A stretch of 45,964 nucleotides of DNA from a virus: IMG/VR virus record IMGVR_UViG_3300045241_000089, positions 1-45,964 of that record. One strand, 5' to 3'. Positions 1-7,261 of the stretch are shown piece after piece. The notes beneath the pieces were generated by a model, which searched no databases, was not told the origin of the DNA, and saw only the letters and a program-made list of their open reading frames with translations. A program made the translations under genes and the position numbers. Numbering within the stretch: position 1 is the stretch's first letter; every line of letters begins with the position of its first letter.

Positions 1-502
1 TGTTCGTCGGTTCGCCCGCGATGATCCGCCAGTTCGTCCCATCGGCCTCCACGATCAGATGCTGATTTTCACGGACCGTCACTTCCCCGGCACCCGTACT
101 AAGGACGAAATCCCCGAAGATTTTCGCCCCAACCCCAGCTTTCAGTTTGACCGATTCTATCCCGTTGTTGCAGATGATTCCTACCTGCTTGCTGGCCGTG
201 GCCGTAGCCGTGAGCGTCAGCGTCGCAGCGTTCGTTTCCATCAGGTACAGGATCCCGGATTCTCCCGTTGCGGACCCGGCCTGTTTTTTGAGTTCCAGCC
301 CCGAGGATTTCTGGTTCAGCTTCGTGACGACAGCAGCTGCGAGGTTCGCTTCGGCGATCCCTTCGGCTTTGATGTTCGTGGTGCCGTCGAGGTTCGCCCC
401 GTTGATGAATTCTTCGGTTTTTTTGATCGAGTTGCCGACCTTCGGCTCCTCGCTGGTGTTTTTCTGGCCGACTATCGGGACTTCAAGACTGATGCTTGTC
501 AT
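1..502 (-). CDS. Fibre-like virion protein, paralogue A (partial, cut by window edge)
   Basis: The ATG at 502 has a good ribosome site (GAGGAG about 6 nt upstream) and the frame runs open to base 1, so the C-terminus is missing. The product is near identical to the first 167 residues of the gene at 45174-45962, with most differences in the first 60 residues. It is rich in Ala, Thr, Gly and Lys and has the low-complexity beta character of phage fibre or appendage proteins, with motifs such as NIKAEGIAEANL that resemble the repeats in the 775-aa fibre. It follows the 633-aa tail gene by 10 nt in the same direction. The role as a tail appendage is inferred from context. Confidence 0.75.
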   Translation of the reverse strand, partial: MTSISLEVPIVGQKNTSEEPKVGNSIKKTEEFINGANLDGTTNIKAEGIAEANLAAAVVTKLNQKSSGLELKKQAGSATGESGILYLMETNAATLTLTATATASKQVGIICNNGIESVKLKAGVGAKIFGDFVLSTGAGEVTVRENQHLIVEADGTNWRIIAGEPTN

Positions 503-512
503 CTAAGCCTCC

Positions 513-2414
513 TCAGGACTTCCGGAACTGGGCGAAATACGTGAACGAATCTACAACGAAGGGTTCCGCGCTGTTGTTCCCCCAGCCCACGCTCCAGTTG
601 AACGCGACACCCGGACTGTAGATGCGAGCTTGGCCAACTTCAGTTTCGCCGCCCCAGGTCGCTTCGGTGCCTTCGACTTCTTTCGCCCACCTGCCTTCGC
701 CTTCCGCCCACGATTCAGCCCCCGAGGCGAAATTCGTAGGAACTTTCACGTTGTACTGTTCTTCGTTCCCGACTACCGCCGCGAGCTGGGTTTCCGACTG
801 CGTAAAGTCCTTGAACACCGCCGGCACGATCTGACCTTCCCCGTTGAAGAAGATCTGACGGATCCGCTTCTTCAAGAACGGTGCGTGAACCCGGTGGCGG
901 AAAATGTAGTAGGCGAACGATTCCCAGTTCGTCAGGAAATACGCGCCCATCAGACCGTTCCCCGCATAGTTGGAGCCGAGGTCGGTGTAGATGCCTTCCT
1001 TGAACGCTTCCGCTATCCCCTTCCCAGACCCCTTAGGAAGAAGGAATAACGTCTCCTTGCCAGATGAGGGCTCCTGTAGCGCCCAGCAGGGTCCCGCAAG
1101 GTCATGCAGCCACCAGGATTTCAGGACTAGATCATAGTCGAGCGTTTTGTTGTTTTCCGTGCTCGTCGCTGAGGCGAAGGAAACGTAGTAGTGGTTGTCG
1201 AAATACACCCCCGCCACGTTTTCCCGTTGCGCCGGGTTCAGACCAAGGATCGTCGGACGCACCAGATAGGACATCTCCGTGACCGCAGAACCGTTGGTCA
1301 GGTAGACCCCGGAGTCCTTCGTCAGGAAGAACGTGCCGTGCGGGCTCTCGACAACGCTACGGTGCGCGATACACCCGATGCTGGTGCTGATCCTGCGGTT
1401 GGCCCCGGTGTTGATGTCGTGGATCGCCCACAACTTTTCCTCCTTGAAAATCAGGATGTACGGACCAACGTGGCCTATCGCCATGATCGGGTTTTCGTCG
1501 GAGGCGTCGAAGCGCACGACGTTCGTGTTCGGCCACTGGCTGGGGTCGGCTTGGGCGCCCCCTTCCCCGATACTGGTGAGTTCGGTGAACCAGACCGCAG
1601 ACTGGTCTTCTTTGATCCCCGTCATCCAGATCCGGTTCCCGAAGAAGATCATGTACTGGCCGTTCGGGACGTGTTCGCCTTTTTCGTAGAAGTTCCGTTC
1701 CAACGTGAATTCGAGGGTGGCTTTCGTTTCCTTCCACCCGTTTTCCCCCGGCAACGCAAGGACAGCTTCGTGGGTGGGCGTGATAGCTTCGATCTCTGCC
1801 CGCTTGATTTTGACTTCCGTCCCGCCTTCCCCCAGCACGGTCTGTTCGGCGGCGAATTCGACCCACAGGCCGATGTCCGATTCGAAGAATTTCGCTTCCG
1901 TTGACTTCAACAGGTTCGTGTGGGCAACGACTTCCCCGTCTTTGGGTTTCTGCGCAGACCCCAGCCCTTTCCATTCTTTGACTTCCCCCGTCCCCGTCCA
2001 AGTCTGGGGCGCATCCACCCCGTTGACCAGGTAGATCGGACCCTGAGAGCCAACTGCTGTTGATTTGGGGGCCTGCACTATCGACCAGCGGGCGGTTGCA
2101 TTGAAGCCTTTGCCGATTTCCGCCACGACACCGGCCATCGTGACCGACCAGATCTTCCCGCCGCCCGCCACGATCAGATACCGTGTCCCGCTGATGAGAC
2201 ACGGGAACATTGTTGTCAGGGTGACGGCGGAAACCTTGGCGAGTTCTGCGCCTTTGAGGAACTGTTCGGACCCATAACGCTTGCGGATCGCGCCGCGCTC
2301 GGTCGATACGACGTTGAGGCAGTCCCGGGACTCGTTCTGCTCGACAAGGTACGGATTGCTGATGGTGTTCAGCCCGTTCGTCCAGCCGGACATGAGGAAC
2401 GGAGTCCCGCGCAT
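513..2414 (-). CDS. Tail tube/stabilisation protein (P22 gp10-like, inferred)
   Basis: 633 aa. The N-terminus (GWTNGLNTISNPYLVEQNES, then LNVVSTERGAIRKRYGS) is typical of podovirus tail proteins that open with a list of conserved Asn, Pro and Arg residues before a beta-propeller-like body; repeated strands such as YLIVAGGGKIWSV, IYLVNG and MIFFGNRIWMTG fit such a fold. The gene lies after coat and the gp4-like adaptor, the position of P22 gene 10, the packaged-DNA stabilisation tail factor. ATG directly follows the TAG of the 60-aa gene. The family is inferred from fold pattern and order, not from a search; a general minor tail protein is the alternative. Confidence 0.6.
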   Translation of the reverse strand: MRGTPFLMSGWTNGLNTISNPYLVEQNESRDCLNVVSTERGAIRKRYGSEQFLKGAELAKVSAVTLTTMFPCLISGTRYLIVAGGGKIWSVTMAGVVAEIGKGFNATARWSIVQAPKSTAVGSQGPIYLVNGVDAPQTWTGTGEVKEWKGLGSAQKPKDGEVVAHTNLLKSTEAKFFESDIGLWVEFAAEQTVLGEGGTEVKIKRAEIEAITPTHEAVLALPGENGWKETKATLEFTLERNFYEKGEHVPNGQYMIFFGNRIWMTGIKEDQSAVWFTELTSIGEGGAQADPSQWPNTNVVRFDASDENPIMAIGHVGPYILIFKEEKLWAIHDINTGANRRISTSIGCIAHRSVVESPHGTFFLTKDSGVYLTNGSAVTEMSYLVRPTILGLNPAQRENVAGVYFDNHYYVSFASATSTENNKTLDYDLVLKSWWLHDLAGPCWALQEPSSGKETLFLLPKGSGKGIAEAFKEGIYTDLGSNYAGNGLMGAYFLTNWESFAYYIFRHRVHAPFLKKRIRQIFFNGEGQIVPAVFKDFTQSETQLAAVVGNEEQYNVKVPTNFASGAESWAEGEGRWAKEVEGTEATWGGETEVGQARIYSPGVAFNWSVGWGNNSAEPFVVDSFTYFAQFRKS

Positions 2415-2597
2415 CTACTTCCGGACGGCTTTGGCAGCAGCCGCCTTCCTGAGGGACGTATGGCTGGCTGAAGCCTTGTTGAACGTCTTGCTCCCGTACT
2501 TTTTGCGCCCTATGGAAGCAGCGAGCGCTCCGGGATTCGTGACTCCCGGTTTGCCCGCCAGCTTGCCCTCGAGCTTGGCGAAACCTTCGTAGGCCAC
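2415..2597 (-). CDS. Small conserved phage protein with SIGRKKYG motif
   Basis: 60 aa, basic. It contains GALAASIGRKKYGSKTFNK followed by an Ala/Lys tail. Short proteins with a SIGRKKYGxKxF core recur next to virion genes in many phages; their function is not known to me. The gene is packed between the Cys-rich protein and the 633-aa tail protein with no gap on either side, so it is probably made with the tail genes. Confidence 0.7.
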   Translation of the reverse strand: MAYEGFAKLEGKLAGKPGVTNPGALAASIGRKKYGSKTFNKASASHTSLRKAAAAKAVRK

Positions 2598-2819
2598 TTA
2601 GCCCTCCTTCGCGCTTGCGAGCGCCTTACGATGCTGTTTCCAAAGATCCTTCGCGGCCTGCCCCGCGTCCTTCGATGCCCACGAGCTGCACCACATGTCC
2701 CAGCCTACGGCCACGTCGTACTTCGTGCATTGACCGCCGCGCTTAGAGGTCTTCTCGTAGAACCGGCAGTTCGCGCAGTGTTCCTCGGCAAGCCCCTCAC
2801 CGTACTGGGGAGGCCTCAA
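2598..2819 (-). CDS. Small four-cysteine protein (possible metal binding)
   Basis: 73 aa if it starts at TTG 2819, whose TTG overlaps the TGA of the upstream adaptor gene (TTTGA). An ATG at 2891 would give 97 aa but would overlap the adaptor gene by 76 nt and has no ribosome site, so the TTG is preferred with low certainty. The core is CANCRFYEKTSKRGGQCTKY followed by WDMWCSSW: four Cys spaced C-x2-C, about 11, C, about 11, C. This spacing recalls small iron-sulphur or zinc proteins found in phage structural modules. No function is assigned. Confidence 0.65.
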   Translation of the reverse strand: MRPPQYGEGLAEEHCANCRFYEKTSKRGGQCTKYDVAVGWDMWCSSWASKDAGQAAKDLWKQHRKALASAKEG

Positions 2820-3466
2820 ATTACTCTGCCCCCGAATCCAGAACCTGTCCAGGATCCTTCCAACACCCTCGGCCGATCCACCGTCCTCCATTGCTTATCA
2901 GTGGCGTAAGCATCCAGCATTTCCCGGTACAGGTTTTTGTGGGCCTGGGAGGCTTCCACGTCATCCTCGGCCATAAATGCCCGCATCAGCGCCCACTCAA
3001 CCAGCAGCTGGAGGTAGTTCCTATCCAGTAGCGGGATGTCGTTTTCCGAGACGAGCGCCGGAGCGTTCTTGATATACCGGAGTTCCAGGGTGTCCGTCGA
3101 GTTGTTCGGCGTTGGGAACACCCACAGTTCATCCGCGTAGATCGTGTAGTTCTCCGGTGGCCCTTCGAACTTCGCCGGAGCCGTAGCGTCAAACTGCTGG
3201 AGATCCAATGGCTTGAGCCGGCAGACGAGTTCCGGGTAGTAGATGTCCTGCACCCTCAGGAAGTCTTCAGGGAGCGTGTACTTGAATTTCCCCTGTTTGA
3301 GGGTGATGACTTCGGTTTCCTGGAATTCAGCAGCCTCGACCTCACGGGCGATCTGGAACTGGCCTTCGTTGATCCACTGTTCGAAGCGTTTACGGTTGAC
3401 CTGCGGGCCATCCGCGAACCCATAGTTGAGACACTCGTTGACCAGTTCTACGAAAGTTTCTAGCAA
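2816..3466 (-). CDS. Head-tail adaptor (P22 gp4-like, inferred)
   Basis: 216 aa starting at TTG 3466, which overlaps the TAG of the upstream gene. Helical N-terminus (LVNECLNYG, then RFEQWINEGQFQIAREVEAAEF) followed by a beta part with YTLPEDFLRVQDIYYP, ENYTIYADELWVFPTPNN and LELRYIKNAP, and a C-terminal helix. This pattern, W/I-rich adaptor helices then PxDFLRV and a strand after W-x-F-P-T-P, is typical of podovirus gp4-like tail accessory factors that bind below the portal. The place between coat and tail genes supports it. Confidence is moderate because the family was recognised by pattern only. Confidence 0.65.
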   Translation of the reverse strand: MLETFVELVNECLNYGFADGPQVNRKRFEQWINEGQFQIAREVEAAEFQETEVITLKQGKFKYTLPEDFLRVQDIYYPELVCRLKPLDLQQFDATAPAKFEGPPENYTIYADELWVFPTPNNSTDTLELRYIKNAPALVSENDIPLLDRNYLQLLVEWALMRAFMAEDDVEASQAHKNLYREMLDAYATDKQWRTVDRPRVLEGSWTGSGFGGRVI

Positions 3467-3882
3467 CGGTTCATCCAGTCAGGCACGAAGATTTTCCCCT
3501 GGTAGGACAGATCCTTCCTCAGGGCATGGGCCATGAGTTCCGCGTTCTCGCCCACTTCCTCACTGAAGCGGTGGTCCTTCTCCCGGTCCGCCACAGCATC
3601 CATACGGTCCATCTCAGCCACATAGTCGTAGTCCGGGCTGGAGATCTCCCTGAGACGCTCCAGGACCCTGTGGTCGAGCTCGAGGGCGGTGAGGACGAGC
3701 CGTTGTCTTGGCCCGTCCTGTTCCACCACCGCAAAGAACTCCCCATCATCATCCCAGATAACCCCCAGTCTCGGATCGATCTCGCGGATCTGCTTGACGA
3801 CGTTGCCCACGTCCGCCTCCACCGTGATACGGCGGTGTTTGCCCTGGCGGACCTGGGCGATACTGGCAGGCTGAAGGTCCAT
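3460..3882 (-). CDS. Conserved phage protein of unknown function
   Basis: 140 aa. Basic N-terminus, then KQIREIDPRLGVIWDDDGEF and FAVVEQDGPRQRLVLTALEL, then an acidic helical part (DYDYVAEMDRMDAVADREKD, FSEEVGENAELMAHALRKDL) and the C-terminal GKIFVPDW. Similar proteins are common in phage head-tail regions but have no known activity to my knowledge. It follows the 127-aa gene without a gap and its TAG overlaps the TTG of the adaptor gene, so it is made as part of the head completion set. Confidence 0.65.
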   Translation of the reverse strand: MDLQPASIAQVRQGKHRRITVEADVGNVVKQIREIDPRLGVIWDDDGEFFAVVEQDGPRQRLVLTALELDHRVLERLREISSPDYDYVAEMDRMDAVADREKDHRFSEEVGENAELMAHALRKDLSYQGKIFVPDWMNRC

Positions 3883-4266
3883 CTATTTGCCGATCAGAGC
3901 CACCGTCAGGGTGCATTTTTTCGGCAATTCCGATTCGGAGGCCACCTCTTTGTTGTTCGCGGTCGTGATCGATTCGTAGGCCTGGACCTTCACAGCCTGG
4001 GCTTCGCTTTTCGTACCGCCCGCGTTCGTGATGTTGAGCTGGACGATCGGGTATGCAGCGTTTTTCGCGACCAGCCCTGACGTGACGATCCAGCCACAGT
4101 CCACCTGGGCCAGCGTCAGGCCGAGTTCTTCCAGCTGTTTCGTGCTGATTTCGCAGCCTTCGGTTTTGTATTTCGCGGGGAATTCGACTTCCCCTACGAC
4201 AAGCAGTCGCGCCCCGATCTTCTCACTGAAGAGCGGTTTGACCGCTGCGATGTTTTCTTGTGCCAT
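3883..4266 (-). CDS. Virion-module protein, unknown (possible capsid decoration)
   Basis: 127 aa. AAGGAG lies 5 nt before the ATG. The product is Ala/Val/Thr rich with beta-type segments (ARLLVVGEVEFPAKY, CGWIVTSGLVAKNAAYPIVQ, CTLTVALIG) and two central Cys. It is the first minus-strand gene after coat, separated from it by the inserted plus-strand HNH gene. A decoration or head completion role is only inferred from position; no family was recognised. Confidence 0.6.
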   Translation of the reverse strand: MAQENIAAVKPLFSEKIGARLLVVGEVEFPAKYKTEGCEISTKQLEELGLTLAQVDCGWIVTSGLVAKNAAYPIVQLNITNAGGTKSEAQAVKVQAYESITTANNKEVASESELPKKCTLTVALIGK

Positions 4267-4280
4267 TGCGGCTCCTTATC

Positions 4281-4299
4281 ATGGTACAATTGATAAGCC
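4281..4299 (+). promoter_or_regulatory. Extended -10 promoter of HNH gene 1
   Basis: TGGTACAAT (extended -10, TACAAT at 4285-4290) lies 9 nt before the ATG of the HNH gene at 4300. The gene runs against all its neighbours, so it needs its own promoter. No -35 box is convincing. Confidence 0.5.
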
Positions 4300-4887
4300 A
4301 TGGAGATTCCTCACGGCTTTTGTCAATGCGGTTGCGGTCAAGAAACGCCAGTTCATCGTAAGACGAACCGTACATACGGCTCAGTCAAGGGCGAGCGAAT
4401 GGACTACATCCACGGCCACAATCGCCGCAAATACACAGACGGCGATCAGCACCGCAAGACCTATCTAGCCGCTTACTACCTAGCGCACAAAAAGCAGATC
4501 TCAGAACGAGAAGCCGCCCGTTACAAGCGTAAACGAGAGGAAATCCTCAAACGAAATGCGGCTTACAAAACCAAGTGGGCAGCTACACCCAAAGGACAAG
4601 CCATCGGCTTCCGCGAAAATGGTCGCCGTCGTGCGCGCAAGCGATCAGCCTTCGTGGAAGACATAAGCCGTGCTCGCGTATTCTCCCGAGACAAAGGTAT
4701 TTGTGGGATCTGCGGCAAGGCCGTGGATCCCGACAACTGGCACCTAGATCACATCATTCCGCTTGGTCCGGGCGACCATAGCTATGAGAACGTTCGGGTT
4801 ACACACCCCGAATGTAATCTAGCCAAGATCGCCCAAGACCAACGCGAAATTGCTAAGTGGCGAGAAGAACCCGCAACTCTGTTTTAG
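4300..4887 (+). CDS. HNH homing endonuclease 1, inserted antisense beside coat gene
   Basis: 195 aa. N-terminus FCQCGCGQETPVHR with a close Cys cluster and IHGHNRR, a highly basic helical middle (residues 60-115), and a C-terminal HNH module: C135-x2-C138 (ICGIC), LDHIIPL with D150-H151, NVRVTHPECN with the second half of the zinc site near C172. HNH proteins of this type are free-standing homing nucleases. It sits between coat and the 127-aa gene on the opposite strand, and its TAG overlaps the coat TAA by 4 nt (convergent). Own -10 box at 4285. It is likely a mobile gene that settled between conserved virion genes. Confidence 0.88.
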   Translation: MEIPHGFCQCGCGQETPVHRKTNRTYGSVKGERMDYIHGHNRRKYTDGDQHRKTYLAAYYLAHKKQISEREAARYKRKREEILKRNAAYKTKWAATPKGQAIGFRENGRRRARKRSAFVEDISRARVFSRDKGICGICGKAVDPDNWHLDHIIPLGPGDHSYENVRVTHPECNLAKIAQDQREIAKWREEPATLF

Positions 4888-6155
4888 GACAGAAGCGGTT
4901 TATCGTCGGTACAGTTTTCAATTCGCCCCGTTCTGTTTGGAGCCGTGCAGCCGAGCGCCGCGTACCAACGGAACCAGGCCTGCCAAACAGCGGCGTACGT
5001 CCCGGTCCCTGCGGTCTTCAGGTGGAAGATCCCGCCGTTCTCGCGTTCCAGCCATCCGGGCTTGGTCTGCTCAAACCACTTCAACGCGGACTTGTTGAAG
5101 CCAAAGGCGTACCCCTTGGGTGCGTCGTCGTCTGCTACGACGGGGATCTCGTTGACCATGATCGCCGAGTAGCCGCCGTGAACATCGACTGCTTTGGCGT
5201 CGTTGAACCGCTTCTGGGACTGGTAGGAGTCAGCGAGCCTTCTGCGGATTCCTCTTGTCGTGAGGAAGACCTCCACGTCCCCGTTGCCCTGGGCCCCTAC
5301 GTTGTCCGCGAGCTGCTCGAACAGGCTCTCCCCCGCGACTGCTGTAGCGGTGAGGGAAGTTCCTGCGAGAACGGTGTTGCCTTTCCAGAAAGCGTTCCCG
5401 GCCGTAGCCGAGTTCACCGAGTGCAGCACCCGTTCGTTTTCGGTGATGTTGCGGAGCCCGTCCATCTCCTGGTTGCGGTTCCCGGAGATGTATACGGTGT
5501 ATTCCGAAGCCGCCGTTTCCGTTATTGCATTTTTCTTGGAAACGATGAATTCTTTTTCTTTGACTTCGGTGACTTCTGCACTTTCCCAGCCGCTACCCAC
5601 TTCCCCGGTCGCTTCCTTCAGCACATCCACGATGTCGCCAACATGGATGTACTGCATGTCGTTCGCGGTCAGAACTTTGACCGTGAATTCTTTTGATTTT
5701 TCTGCGACACCGACCGTTGCCGACGGTTTTTCTGTCAGGGCACCATTTCCACGCCCGAACGCCTGCCGGTTCACGTCCTTGCGCATGTCCACCGCGACAC
5801 CCTTGGACTCCACTTCGATCGCGGACACGAAAGCGCCCTCGTTCGTCTTGGAAGCCTCGATCACCTGGTCGGTGAGCTCGATGCCGTAGGTGTGGTACCT
5901 GAGGGGGACGATCGCGTCCAGGTACACCTGGGCCCCTGCTGAGGGGAGGGTGCCTCCGTCTGCGATGGATTTCCGTCCACGGTTGCGGTTCTTGTGGAGG
6001 GGGATGACTGCTCGTCGGCCGGTGTGGTCGATGTGGTCGGCGTCCCGCTCGATCTGGTCGAGGAGGTACGTCTTCTGGTTCAGCTGCTCGACAATCGGAC
6101 CCACATAGAGGTCCTTTAGTGCGGCATCGAAGGATGCCAGAGTCTGCGTGGCCAC
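4884..6155 (-). CDS. Major capsid protein
   Basis: 423 aa from GTG 6155 with AAAGGAG 5 nt upstream. N-terminus QTLASFDAALKDLYVGPIVE and LLDQIERDADHIDHTGRRAV, then YHTYGIELTDQVIEASKTNE and VEVFLTTRGIRRRLADSYQ, a pattern typical of phage coat proteins described as P22/N4gp56-like or HK97-fold; the long glycine-bearing E-loop-like region (RGNGALTEKPSATVG) fits. It lies directly after an acidic scaffold-like gene. Length and place make the coat call strong, the exact coat family less so. The C-terminal 25 residues extend past the usual strand and carry two Cys. Confidence 0.85.
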   Translation of the reverse strand: MATQTLASFDAALKDLYVGPIVEQLNQKTYLLDQIERDADHIDHTGRRAVIPLHKNRNRGRKSIADGGTLPSAGAQVYLDAIVPLRYHTYGIELTDQVIEASKTNEGAFVSAIEVESKGVAVDMRKDVNRQAFGRGNGALTEKPSATVGVAEKSKEFTVKVLTANDMQYIHVGDIVDVLKEATGEVGSGWESAEVTEVKEKEFIVSKKNAITETAASEYTVYISGNRNQEMDGLRNITENERVLHSVNSATAGNAFWKGNTVLAGTSLTATAVAGESLFEQLADNVGAQGNGDVEVFLTTRGIRRRLADSYQSQKRFNDAKAVDVHGGYSAIMVNEIPVVADDDAPKGYAFGFNKSALKWFEQTKPGWLERENGGIFHLKTAGTGTYAAVWQAWFRWYAALGCTAPNRTGRIENCTDDKPLLS

Positions 6156-6170
6156 TTGGGCTCCTTTGGT

Positions 6171-6977
6171 TTAGGTCTGCTGACGCAGCCGTTCCCGCAT
6201 CGCCGCGTTCGCGTCCTCGAAGGACGTGATCGGCTTGCTCTGAGGAACACCACCCGCAGACAACGCTCCCTGAGGCGCACCGGACTTCTCGTTGATGAAG
6301 TCCCGTTGTGCCCCGGCTAGGAGCTTCTGTAGGTCCTCGAAACCCTGTTTGACCCATGATGCGTCGCCCATCGGGAGGTCTTCGCCCTTCTCGTTGTACG
6401 CATAATCCGCACCGAGTCGAAGGATCGTTTCCCTCTGCTCTTTGGAGAGGTCCAGGCTGTGCTCTTTCTGGAGCTCTTCGAAGGCTTTTCCGATGGCGTG
6501 CTCTTCGAGGTCGATCGCTTTCTCCTGTTCGATGTTCGTCAGCTGCTCCTGGACCGGGTTCATCCGCTCCGAGGCAGCGTCTTGGATCATCTGCTGGATC
6601 TGCTCTCGCGTGAGCTCGCCGTCTTCGACTTGCTCTGCGAGTTCGTCCTCTTCTTTTGGGGTGAGGCCCATTTCCTGGGCTGTTGCTGCCACCCACTCCT
6701 TGAACGTGTTCTCGTCCTGGGAGATCTGCTGGTGCCATGCGATCAGCTGGGAAAGGCCCTCGGGGTCATAGGCGGTCAGGTCTATGTCTTTGAAGGACCC
6801 GAACCGCTTCTCGAGGTCGGCTGCCTCCTGTAGGCGGCCGTTGACGTTCTTCTCGGCGTCTTTGAGGTAGCCCGCAACTGCCTCGCGGTGCTCCTCGGGG
6901 ACGGCTTGGATGTAGGGATCGAAGATCCCTGTGGTCTCGTCGCCCTGGCCCTCTTGGGGCTGTACGTCGTCGGCCAT
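6171..6977 (-). CDS. Scaffolding protein
   Basis: 268 aa with a very strong ribosome site (AAGGAGG 5 nt before ATG). Strongly acidic, Gln/Glu rich and helical, with coiled-coil stretches (for example LADLEKRFGSFKD-type helices and ELAEQVEDGELTREQIQQMI) and a basic C-terminal end (ANAAMRERLRQQT) of the kind that binds coat. Lies just upstream of coat. Scaffold is the usual product at this place and the composition agrees. No protease motif is visible. Confidence 0.8.
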   Translation of the reverse strand: MADDVQPQEGQGDETTGIFDPYIQAVPEEHREAVAGYLKDAEKNVNGRLQEAADLEKRFGSFKDIDLTAYDPEGLSQLIAWHQQISQDENTFKEWVAATAQEMGLTPKEEDELAEQVEDGELTREQIQQMIQDAASERMNPVQEQLTNIEQEKAIDLEEHAIGKAFEELQKEHSLDLSKEQRETILRLGADYAYNEKGEDLPMGDASWVKQGFEDLQKLLAGAQRDFINEKSGAPQGALSAGGVPQSKPITSFEDANAAMRERLRQQT

Positions 6978-7057
6978 GTTTCCTCCTTGCGCTGTAACAG
7001 ATGCCTGTACCGTTAGGCCCTGGGCTGCCCCTGGCGCTTCGTTTATGGTGCCTTCTG

Positions 7058-7073
7058 ATGCGCTTTAGCGCAT
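7058..7073. other. Perfect hairpin in the gap before the scaffold gene
   Basis: ATGCGC-TTTA-GCGCAT, a 6-bp stem with a 4-nt loop, 8 nt after the stop of the 59-aa gene and 80 nt before the scaffold start. No T-run follows on either strand, so it is more likely an RNA stability or processing element than a terminator. The 104-bp gap is one of the few in this block and precedes two highly expressed genes. Confidence 0.4.
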
Positions 7074-7081
7074 GCGAAGTC

Positions 7082-7261
7082 TTATTCCAGTTCCGGGGGT
7101 GCGACCGGATACTGGCGCTCAGCGGACACGACCACCTGCTTCAGGGCGGCTGTCGCGAGCTGTTTCGCAGTTGATTCTTCCGGTAGCCCGGTAAAGGCGA
7201 TCAAGGCTTTTTTGACGCGGGTGACTTGGGCTTCGGGGATCACGATCGTGACGTTAGCCAT
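7082..7261 (-). CDS. Small virion-module protein, unknown
   Basis: 59 aa. The start ATG overlaps the TAA of the 775-aa fibre gene (TAATG), which decides the start; longer frames to 7396 would lie inside the fibre gene. Begins ANVTIVIPEAQVTRVKKALI and ends PVAPPELE; the middle is a helix with TAKQLATAALKQVVV. Unknown function; proteins with this V-T-I-x-IP-x-xQ-x-x-RV opening occur near phage fibre genes. Confidence 0.65.
   Translation of the reverse strand: MANVTIVIPEAQVTRVKKALIAFTGLPEESTAKQLATAALKQVVVSAERQYPVAPPELE

Noticed and set aside
5593-6738. 381-codon open frame on the minus strand across scaffold and coat
   Set aside because: Arg/Pro-rich shadow frame within two well supported genes.
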